DNA of 64,000 bases from Neofusicoccum parvum (GCA_020912385.1 CP087208.1:1798001-1862000); one strand, 5' to 3'; numbered from the stretch's first letter, positions 41,881 to 53,300 are shown. Translations and numbers: made by a program. Notes: generated by a model from the letters alone, not told the origin.

Positions 41881-42200
41881 CTTGTGAGGTTGGTTTAATG
41901 TATGTCGAGAAGTCATTTCAAAGTTGACAACCCGTTTTGAGGTTGGCCAAGTTCTCTTGGAGCTCCTTTGAAGTTGTGCGGTTATTTTGAAACCACGAGA
42001 TTGCTGAGGAGTTGGGAAATTTTTGCGAGAGTGACAACTTATTTTGAGATCGAGAACTGATTTGACGTTGTCAACTTGCTTTCAAGTTGAGAAATTGGTT
42101 CGAATTCGAGAACTTGGCTTGGAGTTGACAAGCTCAATTGGAGTTGAGAACTTCTTTTGAAGTTATAGGCTTGTATTGAACGTGTTTTGGAGACAATTTG
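41881..42200. repeat. Degenerate short tandem array, about 20-25-bp unit built on TTGAgTTGagAACTTg
   Basis: Directly after the 49-bp array, the words ttgaagttg, ttgagaac, gttgacaac and gagaacttg recur about every 20-25 bp for some 300 bp. Spacing is irregular and copies are strongly diverged, so unit boundaries are approximate. Confidence 0.65.
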
Positions 42201-42259
42201 ACGTCTTAGAGTCTCTAAGAAGATTTAGACCGTTGCTTTGATGAGACCGCGAAGTCTTC

Positions 42260-43760
42260 TACCAGCTGGCTGGCCAGATTGTTGGTGCCGCTGACGAAGG
42301 ACAGAATTGGATGTCACAGTGTAAAGAAGTCATGCCCACTTGATGTACGATTGTGTGAACGGCAGAAAGGCAAAGAAGATCGCTGCCATTGTAAACCCTG
42401 TCAGCTGCGAGTAGTGAAGTAGTGCTTGCTGATGGGTTCCGCCGACAGAGCATGCAAAGCGTTCGGAACAGGTGCCGCCAAGGCAATGGTACAAATGCTT
42501 GCTGATGGATAAATTGATGCCGCGAGAAGAAAGTGCTTAGCAATAGCTGACGCGTGCGATTGAGTAGAGTTCTTTTTGCGTGCGTTGTTGGGTGCCACCG
42601 ATAGAGCATTGTAAGTATTCGCTCGAGGTCCCGCGGATGTAGTAGTGCGAATGCTCACCGATGGAGGAACGAATAGATGCCGCCGAAAAGAGAGTGAGTA
42701 GCACTCGCCGACGTGTGCAACAGAGTGGAGTGAGTGTGTAAGCACGCGTTGGTGAGTGCCGCCGATAGAACAATACAAAGCGTTGCCCAAAGTGCTGCCA
42801 GTACAATAGCGCGAACGTTTGCTTGTAGATATGTGGGTGGATCAATGGATGAACTGATGCCTCTGAGAAGAAAGCGCTCAGCGATGGCGACCGTGCGCAG
42901 TCGAGGAGAGGATGTGACGTGCGCATTGGTAAGTGCCGCCGATAGAACGATGCAAAGCGTTGTTGCCAAAAGTGCCGCCAACACAATGGTGCAACCGCTT
43001 GCTGATGAATAGATCCACGAATGGATAAAGGCCGCCTAGAGGAAAGGACTGGGTGATAACCCACGTGTGTAGTCGAGAGGGGACATTGCGCGCGTTGGTG
43101 AGCTGCGCCGACAGCGCAATGCAGAGCGTTTTCACAGGTGCCGCCGAAGAAACGGTGTGAACGCTCTCTGAGGTATGGATGTCGCTGAGGAGATAGCACT
43201 GGCCAACGTGTGCAATGGAACGGATGGCGTGATGCGCGCATTGGTTGGTGCTGCCAATAGAGCAATGCAATGCTTTCGCTGGAGGTGTTGCTGGAGCATA
43301 GGTGCGAACGCTCATGAATCGAGGGATAAATGCCGCCGAGAAGAGAGTGTGTAGAGCTCGCAAATGGGTACAGCACGGTGGAGAATGCCATGCGCGCGTT
43401 GGTGGTACTACCGATGTGAAGACAGAAGAAGGGGCGCGAGTTGGAGGATGCCGCAAAGGTAGTTACCCAATTGCTTGCAGTCTATGGATTAATGCCACTG
43501 ATACGAGTGTTCAATGCGCGAGCCAACGTGCGCATGCGAATGGAGAATGCAGTGCGTGCGTTGATGGTGCTGCAGATGTGAAGGCAGACGGAGAGCGCGT
43601 GCTGAAGGATTCCGCCGATGTCTTAAAGGCAGGAAAAGAAGCAGGATGCTCGCTGATGCAAGTGGAGAGTTGCAGTTCAGGTATAAACGTCTGCTGATTG
43701 GTGGTGCCACTGAGAAGATAGAGTAGCGCGCTTACTAATGGATGCCGCCGAGGGGAAAAA
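42260..43760. repeat. Degenerate long tandem array, about 150-175-bp unit, 8 or more copies
   Basis: A landmark of the form gcgttggtg.gtGCCGCCGATAGAgcaatgcaaagcgtt recurs near 42440, 42594, 42758, 42934, 43105, 43253, 43410 and 43570. Inside each unit are further conserved words: a 'gtgcgaacgctt/cgctgatg' block, a 'gatgccgccgagaagaaag' block and an 'acgtgtgcaatggag' block in the same order. The array opens long frames on both strands that merely echo the repeat. No protein family is recognisable. Confidence 0.8.
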
Positions 43761-44620
43761 AGCAGCGAGAAAAGCAAAACACACCACTGGGAGCTCAATC
43801 GCGCTGAGAAAAGAGCGTGCCAGGCCGGGTGCGCACCGAGGATGAAAGCGCGTCAGAAGAGGAAGCCGGAAACCGAAGGCAAACAAACATGCCGTGAGCC
43901 AGAATGGAGAAGCCTGCAGCAAGTTGAAAGTGCCAGGAGAAGGGATCCAGACAACCAGACCCAGGAAGCACAGAAGCACGAGCCGGCAAACTCAAAAACA
44001 AAACCCAACCGCCGATGTGAGAAGCGGAAGAAAAGCACTCGTCGAAGGTGCCGCCGATGGAGAAACGGAAAAGCAAAGCACTTGTTGATGGAGAGTAACA
44101 AGTAGGCCGTGCCATAGTAATTCCAAACTCCAGAAAAGACGAGATTTTTTTTATGGGTTTTTTTGTTTTTAAATTTTTTTCGGGATTTTCTGGTCAGTGA
44201 CCACCGAGAGGATGAGCTGAGAGAAAAGCGCAGCCGAGACGGGAGCGCGCCAGCAGGACAAGCAGAGCGCAGAGGAAGAACGCGCCGCAAGTTGAGAGAG
44301 CGCAAGCCGAAAACCACAAGTCAGCAAGGGCGAACCGGAAGGTCGAGAGACGAGGGAAGTCCAGCCAACGAGCGAGGAGGCACCGAGGCACGAGGCGGCA
44401 TTGAGGAGCCAACCAGTTAGCCAAGAGACACCGCAGCACGAGGCGACGAGCCCAAAACCGAGACTCAACAGCTGGAGCACGAGCCAGCAAACCGGAGAGA
44501 ACTGCCTGGGGGTGCAGGTACGGTAACCACAAGGGCCGTCATCGTCCTGCGCCCGCCAAAGCCCGAGCGAGAAACCGACGCAGAACCAGGAACCAGAAGA
44601 GCGGCTGGGGGCAAGCACGC
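43761..44620. repeat. T-poor, purine/C-biased low-complexity tail of the array block
   Basis: The plus strand is strikingly poor in T (about 4 per 60 in several lines) and rich in A, G and C, with loose repeats such as gcacgaggcg(g/a). It is interrupted by a T-rich island at 44144-44190 (several T runs of 7-8 separated by a few bases). A last GCCGCCGATGGAG echo of the 160-bp unit occurs near 44050. Open minus-strand frames are compositional. Confidence 0.55.
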
Positions 44621-45955
44621 TCAGGAACCGGAGGAGGTGGAGACCAGAGGACGGGAGGATGTGAGATCAGAACCGGAAGATTGGTGAACGGAGGCACTGA
44701 CATCCGCACCAACCACATCGAGAACTTCGTCACCATCCTCCGCCTCGTCGATGGGGCGGCAGCGAGAAGAAAGGAACCCGTGGATCCAAGGCTTGGGAGC
44801 GCAGGACCTGGCAACGCGCTGGGCAGAGAAACGCGTTGCGATATCAAGGGCATGTGCCCTGATGGACGCAACGCGCTCTGCCTCAGCACGCTCTGCCTCG
44901 GCGCGCTCTGCCAGCTCCAGACGGACGGCGAGGACCGGGGCAGAGACCAGGGCGCAAACAACACCAGCGCGAGAGAACCGACGAGGCTGGCAACGAGGTA
45001 ACGAGCTGACGCATCGTACCAGGACCTTCTGGGGCTTGACCGGAGGCGGATCGCTGAACCAGTGGCCCGACACTGGAAGGATCGGGCCAAAGGGATCAGG
45101 CGAGGCGGGCGGTGAGGGGGGCTCCGAGGACTCAGGCGACGAGTCGTCTTCGTCGTCTTCGTCGGGATCGTAGCCGTAACCCTTCTTGTCACGCCAGAGG
45201 TTTCCTGGAAGAGGCCAGCAGCGTTCCTCGAAGCGGCTCGATGACGGGTCGTCAGAGTGTCCGGGGTCGGTGAGCCACTTCTTCGGCTCACCCGTCAACG
45301 CATCAAAACGGTCACCTGGCTGCATGAAGCAGCTATCTGGCAACAGGCTCATCTTGCGAACATGATCCACGTACCAGGACGGCAAGTGAATCTTTCCACA
45401 AAGATAAGCCTGATACCAGTTCGGCTTCAGTGACCAGGTGTACCGCAATCTAGTGACGGGTGAGGGGGGACCGGGGAAGAGGCGCACGTGGAGACGGACA
45501 CATGCGGCGATGACGGCGGCGACGGAACCGGAGAGACCGAAGCGACGACGGCGTGCCGGGCCGGGGGCGAGGCCAGCACGAGTGCAGCGGGCCTGTCGGC
45601 GGGACTGACGGCGACGGCGACGAGGGCGGACAGCGGCAACGGCGCGCGCGAGGGCGGCAGAGGCGGCGGCGCGAGAGGTGAGCCAACGGGCGACGGGCTG
45701 CACGTTGGGCTCCATGGCGAGGCAAAGAATACCAAGCCAGGAGCCAACGAGCAGCGCCGTCTCGTGGGAGCTGTCGAGACCGAAACCGGGACGAAGACCG
45801 ACGACGACGACCAACACCCAGGTGAGGAGGGTGTTGGCGAGAGAGCCGAGGAGAGCGGCAGCGAGGAAGGAGAGAGAAAGAGACGGGGTGCTGAGCGCAG
45901 TGCCGCTCAGCAGAGCCCAGGAAAGGAGGGCCACGATTTGGAGGATGCAGGACAT
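44621..45955 (-). CDS. Orphan membrane protein next to tandem arrays
   Basis: An uninterrupted 444-codon frame from ATG 45953-45955 (MSCILQIVALLSWALLSGTA). Residues 1-80 form two or three hydrophobic segments. A basic Arg-rich stretch follows (about 105-125, PRRRRRQSRRQARC). A central segment (about 165-245) looks ordered, with YTWSLKPNWYQAYLCGKIHL and PSWYVDHVRKMSLLPDSCF plus GYGYDPDEDDEDDSSPESSE acidic run. Another hydrophobic stretch lies near 320-345, and the tail is Ser-rich. I recognise no family. The ordered segment with many Trp/Tyr argues for a real protein; the rest is biased. Probably lineage-specific. Unrecognised introns are possible. Confidence 0.5.
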   Translation of the reverse strand: MSCILQIVALLSWALLSGTALSTPSLSLSFLAAALLGSLANTLLTWVLVVVVGLRPGFGLDSSHETALLVGSWLGILCLAMEPNVQPVARWLTSRAAASAALARAVAAVRPRRRRRQSRRQARCTRAGLAPGPARRRRFGLSGSVAAVIAACVRLHVRLFPGPPSPVTRLRYTWSLKPNWYQAYLCGKIHLPSWYVDHVRKMSLLPDSCFMQPGDRFDALTGEPKKWLTDPGHSDDPSSSRFEERCWPLPGNLWRDKKGYGYDPDEDDEDDSSPESSEPPSPPASPDPFGPILPVSGHWFSDPPPVKPQKVLVRCVSSLPRCQPRRFSRAGVVCALVSAPVLAVRLELAERAEAERAEAERVASIRAHALDIATRFSAQRVARSCAPKPWIHGFLSSRCRPIDEAEDGDEVLDVVGADVSASVHQSSGSDLTSSRPLVSTSSGS

Positions 45956-47048
45956 GGTGCAGAAAGAAGAACTGGACGATGTCGTGCGAAAACGTGGTAA
46001 GGAGGAAAGTTTGGAGGGGGCGGCCGACGAAAGGAAGATATGGGCGCAGCCGTGGCCTCGCCTAATTTGCTGCCACCTGACGGGAATGGCAGGAACGGCA
46101 GGCGCGAGGTGGTGAATGGCATTTTCACAGGGCCCGGCAGCACTTTAGCTGGGCTGCCTCACTTGCGCTGCCTTACCTGGGCTGGTACATCACCGGCAAC
46201 TGGCCACAACTGGCACGGTTATAATGCCCTGGTATCGGCGGTGTATCCTCTCCATCCAGCGAACGTTCGAACTGGGCATACTGCTTATGGAAATCTTGGA
46301 CCGCTGTTGACCGACGTAGGCGTTGCTTAGATGTGTGCCGTCACGCCGTTCAGACACAACGACGAGGGCTACGCTCGCAAAATTCATACATAAGCTTCAG
46401 TCTGGTATGAAACGGAAGGAGATAGTGGAAACGGAAGCATTGGAATGTATAAGAGACAAGAGAAAAGGGCCGCCAGTTCGTTGATGAACGTGGAGGATGA
46501 CTTTAGAAAACATTCCAATTGGAACATCCCCAGAAAAATACAATAGCCTATGCACGTAGAGACTGAGAAACACTAGCTGGAAATTTGATCAAAGTATTGC
46601 AATGTTGCCCGGCAATAGAGCAGCTTCCAGTCGCGCACACAGCGCCATTCTTCCGAACCTGCTTAGACAGCGCGGGCGCGATGTCAACATTGTTTTTACA
46701 CGTAGCATACAGTGCCGCAGAACAGGAGCGCAGACGGCGGAATCATGCACAGGCCACGACGCTCTTGGACCTGGTGTTGAGGATATCATTCGAGAGCAGA
46801 AGGAAGCGACGTCGAGAGAAAGGACGAGATGTCGTCGGCGAAGCGAGCGCCGCACGTGAGGCGGCCCACTCTTCGCACGCACATCCCGGCCGCCGATCAG
46901 CGCCCGGCTCGGATCCTTGCATGGCTTGCTTGCACCGCCGACGACGTCGGACGCGCCGCAGCAAAAACAACATAAACCGCGGATTTCGCATTTCCTCAAA
47001 CACGGACCAGCGTGTCTTGCCGGGGCGAAGCGAGCACCACCCGATTCG
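45956..47048. other. Intergenic, divergent region orphan gene / CDC8
   Basis: About 1.1 kb. Contains promoters of both divergent genes. Small frames lack support. No repeat continuation from the array block was seen on this side of the orphan gene. Confidence 0.4.
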
Positions 47049-47054
47049 ACGCGT
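47049..47054 (+). promoter_or_regulatory. MluI cell-cycle box (ACGCGT) upstream of CDC8
   Basis: A perfect ACGCGT, palindromic, lies 78 nt upstream of the CDC8 start; a near match ACGCGC lies about 100 nt further up. MBF (Mbp1-Swi6) binds this box in yeasts, and thymidylate kinase genes are among its G1/S targets. Single 6-mers occur by chance in GC-rich DNA, so this is positional inference. Confidence 0.45.
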
Positions 47055-47131
47055 GTTCAGTTTTGCGCCCAGCACCCTCCGCCGCCTCTGGATCTTCCCG
47101 CCCAGATCTCCCACACGCGACGGGACCGAAC

Positions 47132-47840
47132 ATGCGCGGCAAACTCATCGTCTTCGAGGGCCTCGACCGCGCCGGCAAATCCACGCAATGTGGCCGTCTC
47201 ATCATGCGTCTACAGGAGCGCGGCCAGCCCGTCAAGCACATGCGCTTCCCGGACCGCACCACGCCTATTGGCCAGATGATCAACGCGTACCTGACCGGCG
47301 CGAGCGAGCAGGAGGACCATGTCATCCACTTGTTATTCACTGCAAATCGTTGGGAAGCTGCGTGCGTTGGATTCCACCCTTCAATCTTTGCACCAGACGG
47401 GACACTGACGGCGTTGCAGCGCGTCGATTAAGTCACTGATTGCAGAGGGCACTACGGTCGTGATTGACCGTTACTACTATTCAGGCTGCGTGTATTCCGC
47501 CGCAAAGGACAATCCATCGCTCTCGCTGGATTGGGCAAGGCACCCCGAAGTGGGGTTGCCGCGACCTGACGTTGTGGTTTTCCTGGACATCTCGCCCGAG
47601 AAAGCTGCGCAGCGCGGAGGGTACGGCAGCGAGAAGTACGAGAATTCGAAGATGCAGAAGCGTGTGAGGGAGCTGTTTGACGATATGAAGAGCCTGCAGC
47701 AGGAAGGGCACGACTTTGTGACGATTGATGCTGGGGACAGCGAAGAAGAGGTTGCGAGACGGGTGGAAGAGGCTGTTTTTGACGCTGTCAAGAGGGTAGA
47801 CGAGACGGATAGTCCTTTGAGAGTTGTTGGATCATTATAA
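47132..47840 (+). CDS. CDC8: Thymidylate kinase
   Basis: Exons 47132-47361 and 47420-47840 with a 58-nt intron (GTGCGT...CAG) give 216 residues, exactly the yeast length. The N-terminus [19 protein letters not shown] contains the P-loop. The DR[YH] motif appears in [17 protein letters not shown] (about 97-113), and the LID region [11 protein letters not shown] lies near 150. It phosphorylates dTMP to dTDP, the last committed step before dTTP synthesis, and is essential for DNA replication. The ATG at 47132 is the first to give the conserved N-terminus. An MCB-like box lies just upstream. It converges on SLX1 with 120 bp between the stop codons. Confidence 0.96.
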
Positions 47841-47960
47841 CGGATGCATGTTCAAGTGTGCAGTAGACAAGGAGTTGGGGTATCATTGACTCTATCAGAG
47901 AGAGGAAGTCTATACAGAGTAGAAAAGGTGGGTATCATTCCAATCCCTCAGATCCAATCG

Positions 47961-49533
47961 CTAATCCAGCTCCACAGACTCGTCCCAGTCACTGTCCTCA
48001 ATTACTATCGGTATAAACTTTTCCGCAGCCATAGCAGCCTTGGACGTCCCCACCGTGGCGCGCGGTCCCTCTGGAACGTCGACATCCATATCACCTCTAC
48101 GAGAATACCAGTAGTCGACATCTTCGTACTCATCATCACTGTTGAATCCAGGCATAATGCTGTCCATTGCGGATGGTGGCAGGACGTCCTCGATGTCTGG
48201 GAACTCCGACTCATCGTCCGAACCGGCTTGATCATCAAGCGCTTCCGTTGCCGCAGCCGCAGCTGCCGTCGTCTTTGTAGGTGATGCTCTCCGCCTCCTT
48301 TTCTTGAATAGACTGGCCACTTCTTTCTCCCCTCGTGTCCTCAAGCTCAGCTCTTTCATGAGCGTTGACCAAAGCACCGTTTTCTTGCAACCGGGACACT
48401 GGCCTTGTAGAGGCACAATCGAACCAGATTTGCCCTCTTGTTCCAGAAAAGAGTCCGATAAGCAGGTGATGTGCGAGGTCGTCCTGCAATCTTCCTCCGG
48501 ACAGACTAGTGTTATAGACTTCGCCGGCTTCATGCGCTTACTGCATATTCCGCATGCAAATGTTTTGCCCTCTTCAAAAAGCGTGCGGCTCTTCTCCAGA
48601 TGCGCTTTTGACCCTTCATAGCTGACGTCGATGCCATCGATGCCCTCCCCATTCCCAATGGTATCGTGGGTGTCTGGTTTGGCCTCTGAATCTGGTCTGC
48701 GAAATACCTCGAGAAGCTTCGCCGTCTCCAACTCCACGTGGACTCCACTCCTCAGCTTGAACAGAGTTGTTTTAGTCCAGTTCTGCCAGACGCGATGCAC
48801 ATCCTCGGCGAAGAATGTGACGCGTAAAGGCCAGCGTTCGAAGCTCTTAACTCGTAAGAGAAGATGTAGGTTGGAAAGTTTGTCCGTCAGGGACGACCGA
48901 GGCTTCGTTGGTCGCTTGCGAGTCTTTCCGGTACGCGGAGAAATACGGATAGCGGTGTGAGTGGCGGTAATGCGGTCTTCCGCCGGGATGTGGCGCGTCA
49001 GGTGGGTGTGCTGCCATGCCCATCTGCGAGCGCATTAGATGCTAGGGCATGTGCAAAGGGGCGACAGCCGAGTGCAGGGGAGGGAGATGACGTCGAAAGA
49101 AGTTGTTCGTTCGCTTCACATCAAAGTTTGCAAATTGCGGCATGCGGGAACTTAATCGCGGGAGCACAAAATCAAATAAATTGGCGACAAGTAGCAGTAC
49201 AGCAACATGCCGCTCGGCAGCTTCTTAGCATCGATAGAAGAGAACACAACGCGATACGCAGGCCGGCGCAGTAACCTGATTGAGCCGAGATCACGTGATG
49301 ACTTACTCGAATTGGAGCGCGGCGACCTTGGACGGAAAGCCGCTGACAATGCAGGCCATCTCCCACGGGCGCAGCGCATCGCGGGAAGTGCGCACAGCGC
49401 CGCCCTTGGATTGGCCGTTATGCTGCCTGAGTCGTCGTACGGGATTCGGAGTCGAGCCGACGTAGAGATTCGCGTGTCGGACAGTTGACCGCAGGAGGTA
49501 ACAGCAGTAGAATGCAGGGATCGGTCTGTCCAT
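47961..49533 (-). CDS. SLX1: Structure-specific endonuclease subunit Slx1 (GIY-YIG)
   Basis: Exons 49533-49307 and 49023-47961 give 429 residues. The GIY-YIG nuclease domain is N-terminal: [28 protein letters not shown] with the catalytic Arg (R36), and the catalytic Glu at residue 76 in [15 protein letters not shown]. The Glu codon is split by the intron (GA|A). The C-terminal RING/PHD-like zinc domain (about 230-300) has [28 protein letters not shown] and [20 protein letters not shown]. The tail is acidic, ending [10 protein letters not shown]. With Slx4 it cleaves branched DNA such as Holliday junctions and replication forks. The intron is 283 nt, the longest in the window; a retained intron would stop translation right after the catalytic Glu. 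Confidence 0.94.
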
Positions 49534-50356
49534 GGCTGCGAACGCGAGGGCCCGCCGAAAGGGGCCTGCGCCAGCGTCGCTGAGCTCGCCAGACGGCAAC
49601 AGGCGCAGGCAGGGCGCGGGCGCGACGAGGGGATGTCGGGTGAGTGGGCGAGAGGGCAGGAAGGGCGAGGTCAGCGCGAGTGAGGTGCGGGCGAGCGACG
49701 TCAAGGCAGCGCGCGGCGGCGGAGCGGAGCGCCGGGGAGGCTTGGGGCATGGGTGAATGAAACGACTTCTGCAGCACCACGACGGCGCGCACGGCGCCGG
49801 CAGGCGGACTCGCAGCGGTGCGCCGGCTGCAGCAGCGCTCAATGCAGCAGTGCAGGCCTGCAATGGCCGTCAGCCTGGGCGGCCGGGCTGTCGCATGAGC
49901 ATCAAAATCGAGTGATCGTGCTCAAAGCGGTCTAGATCAACCGTGGAAGGCGTGGGTGCGGCGGTCTTCCTTCCAAGTTCCAACGCCCACGCTCTCATTC
50001 TTTCATTCGACCGCGCCTGCCTGCCTGCCCGCTGCTGCGTCGAGCCGCCGAGAAACTGCGCGGCCACCCCCGTCCCAACTCTGCAGGACCCAGCATCCTC
50101 GCGCCGCCTGCAGAGACCTGTCGGCCGGCGCAAGTCATTCATTCGGAAAGCTGCCCTGACAGATATCCTCCATATGCTCGGCCCGTAATCCCACCCACCA
50201 ACGCCCCAGCGCCCTGGACACCCCGATACTCGCTCCTCGCTCCTGCCGTCCTCCTCGCTCGAATCATTCGCCCCCGCCGACCACGCGTGCACGCCCAGCC
50301 CTCACAATCGATATCCGACGCCTTCTCCGAGCCGGCCACGGCTGCACCCCGAGACC
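49534..50356. promoter_or_regulatory. Divergent promoter SLX1 / KDM5-type gene
   Basis: 823 bp between divergent starts, GC-rich. One ACGCGT is seen about 75 bp upstream of the plus-strand start. Open frames are compositional. Confidence 0.4.
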
Positions 50357-53300
50357 ATGGCGGTTTCTTCCGCAGCCGCTGGGCCCCAGGCCGGTCAGAT
50401 AACCTTCCGCGCAAGCCCAGCTCAGCCCGCCCCGACGACTTCTGCACCGCGAGGCAGCAAGATGGCCGTCGTAGCTTCGAGTAGCGCCAACAATGCGTCG
50501 CACGGCGCCGCCTCCACCGCTGTCAACGGCTCCAGCAACTTCCCGCTCAGCGCGCGCAAGGCCCAGCCCTTGGATCTGAAGACGGTCGAGCGACGTGGCA
50601 CCCAGACGCAGGCACGAGAGGTTTCCCGGTCGAACAGGCTCTTCGGGCTGGAGGAAGCGCCCACGTATACCCCCACGGCGGAGGAGTTCAGGGATCCGTT
50701 CGAGTACATGCGCAAGATTGCGCCGGAGGGCCAGAAGTACGGCATTGTCAAAATCATCCCGCCGGAGAACTGGAATCCCGACTTTGCGATCGATACCGAG
50801 GTAGGTTTGTTGAAGGGTTGTGGTACGGGCTGAAGCTGTGCTGGGCAGTTTTCAATGCGCTTGGGCTATACATCCGAAGTGAGCGGTCGGCTGATGAGGT
50901 CTACAGAGGTTTCACTTCCGCACGCGAAAGCAGGCACTCAACTCGGTCGAAGGAGGTAATTATTCCATCTCTCGAGCCAGGTGAATGCCCTTCATTCTAA
51001 TAGGACTAGGCACGCGAGCGAATCTGAACTACCTCGATCAACTCGCAAAGTTCCACAGGTCACGCGGCAACAACCTCAATCGATTCCCCAGTGTCGATAA
51101 ACGACCACTCGACCTGTACAAGCTGAAGAAGGCCGTCGAGACTCGTGGCGGGTTTGATCGTGTCTGCAAGGGCAAGAAATGGGCGGAGATCGGCAGAGAC
51201 CTGGGCTACAGTGGCAAGATCATGTCTTCACTATCGACATCGCTGAAGAACTCGTACCAAAAGTGGCTTCATCCATATGAAGAATACCTACGGATCGCCA
51301 AGCCCGGAGTTCATCAGATGCTCGAGTTTGAGAATGGCGGCCCTTTCACTCCGTCGCCAGCGCCATCACCGCTGAAGAAGGCGGCATCACATCAGCAAAC
51401 ACCCCCAGGCAGCTTCCGGTCCGATTCGCCAGCAGCCCGCGCTTCTGCTGCCTTGAATCAATCTATCCATGAAGGCTCAGTTCCGCCACTTCCGCCAGCA
51501 CAGGAGCTACCCAAGGTCTCATCAGGTTTCACCGCGGTTAATGCGGGTGGTTTCACGGCTGTCAATGCCCCCCAGCAGTCTGCTCCAACGTCTTCTGGAT
51601 TCTCAGCAATCAACACTCCGACCGCCGCGCAGCATTCCGCAACTTCAACACCACAACGCCTGGGCGAGAGCCCGCTCCATATGTCCGCAAACAATACTCC
51701 TGACATCCGTCCACCTGGCTTTTCCACCCCCTTGTCAAATGGCCACTTTAACCACTTGAAGAGGGGCCCCTCGGAGGACTCCGAATCTCAGGCAAACGGT
51801 GATTCAGATGCTTCTGGAAGACGCAGCAAACGCCTTAAGAAGGACTCGGCCCCAACAGTAGCAGGATCTCATATGACTCAACCTCGGGTGTCAGGTCCGC
51901 GTACGAGTGCTCCGAGGGATCGCTCAAAAGAAAAGCCGGGAGACTATTGCGAGACCTGCGGCAAGGCCTCCGACCCAACTGCAATCCTATTGTGTGATAG
52001 TTGCGATGCTGGATACCACCGATACTGCTTAGAACCCCCGTTGAAGTCGACCCCCGATTACGACTGGCACTGCCCGAGATGTCTTGTTGGAGATGGCGAG
52101 TTCGGCTTTGATGAGGGTGGCGTTTACTCTCTAAAGCAATTCCAGCAAAGGGACCAGGACTTCAGGCAGGATCATTTCAGAGACAAGCAGCAGTTCGACC
52201 CCGTCCTGAACGCCAAGAAACCACCTAACGAGGACGATGTCGAGAGGGAATTCTGGAAACTTGTCGAGAACGTGACAGACAAAGTCCCGGAAGTGGAATA
52301 TGGCGCCGATGTCCACGTCACAACACACGGAAGTGGCTTCCCTACTCTAGAGAAGGAACCGCGTAACTCGTACTCTACGGACCCTTGGAACCTCAACATC
52401 CTACCTCTTCACTCGGAATCGCTATTCCGCCACATCAAATCCGACATCTCCGGCATGACTGTCCCTTGGCTATACGTTGGCATGTGTTTCTCTACATTCT
52501 GTTGGCACAACGAAGATCATTACAGCTACTCCGCCAACTACCAGCACTTCGGTGCTACAAAGACTTGGTACGGTGTTCCAGGCGAGGATGCCGAGAAGTT
52601 CGAGAACGCCATGCGCGAGGCTGTCCCGGAGCTCTTCGAAACCCAACCTGATCTTCTTTTCCAGCTGGTTACCCTTCTCACTCCAGAGCACTTGAAGAGG
52701 GCTGGCGTCAGGGTCTATGCACTTGATCAGCGAGCAGGACAGTTTGTCATCACATTCCCGCAGGCGTACCACGCCGGATTCAACCATGGTTTCAATTTTA
52801 ATGAGGCTGTCAACTTTGCACCACCGGATTGGGAACCCAAGGGCGAGGATGGAGTCCAGCGCCTGCAAGATTTCAGGCGCCAGCCTTGCTTCTCCCACGA
52901 CGAGCTCCTCCTTACCGCTGCAGGGAGCAAAGAAGTGTCTATCAAGACCGCAAAGTGGTTGGGTCCTGCGTTACAGCGCATGTACGATAAAGAATCGACC
53001 ATCAGGGAAGCATTCTTGTCGCGGCACAAGCAAGTCAGCATGAAGCCATGCAAGATCGAAGAAGGTGGCTCGGCATCGAAGAACAATTGCGAGATTGGGT
53101 TTGAGATTGACGAGCGAGACCTTCCCGAGGATGACTACCTTTGCAGCTACTGCAAAGGCTTCGCCTATCTATCCAGATTTGTCTGCAGGACAAGTGGAAA
53201 GGTTGCCTGTCTGAAGCACGCTGGCATCTTCGAATGCTGCCCCACCACGGAGGACTATCGTTTCTCTGGAACTAATGGCGACCACACGGTCTTCTACCGG

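Noticed and set aside
42085..42115. GGTTCGAATTC resembling a tRNA B box
   Set aside because: It belongs to the short tandem array; no acceptor stem or A box at the right distance.
42537..43391. A 284-codon minus-strand frame with apparent repeats (LYWQH, FYRRH)
   Set aside because: The protein repeats merely translate the 160-bp tandem array; other frames are equally open, and no hydrophobic core or family pattern exists.
41520..43760. Tandem arrays as a CRISPR array
   Set aside because: Repeats are long and degenerate, without unique spacers or cas genes, and the genome is eukaryotic.
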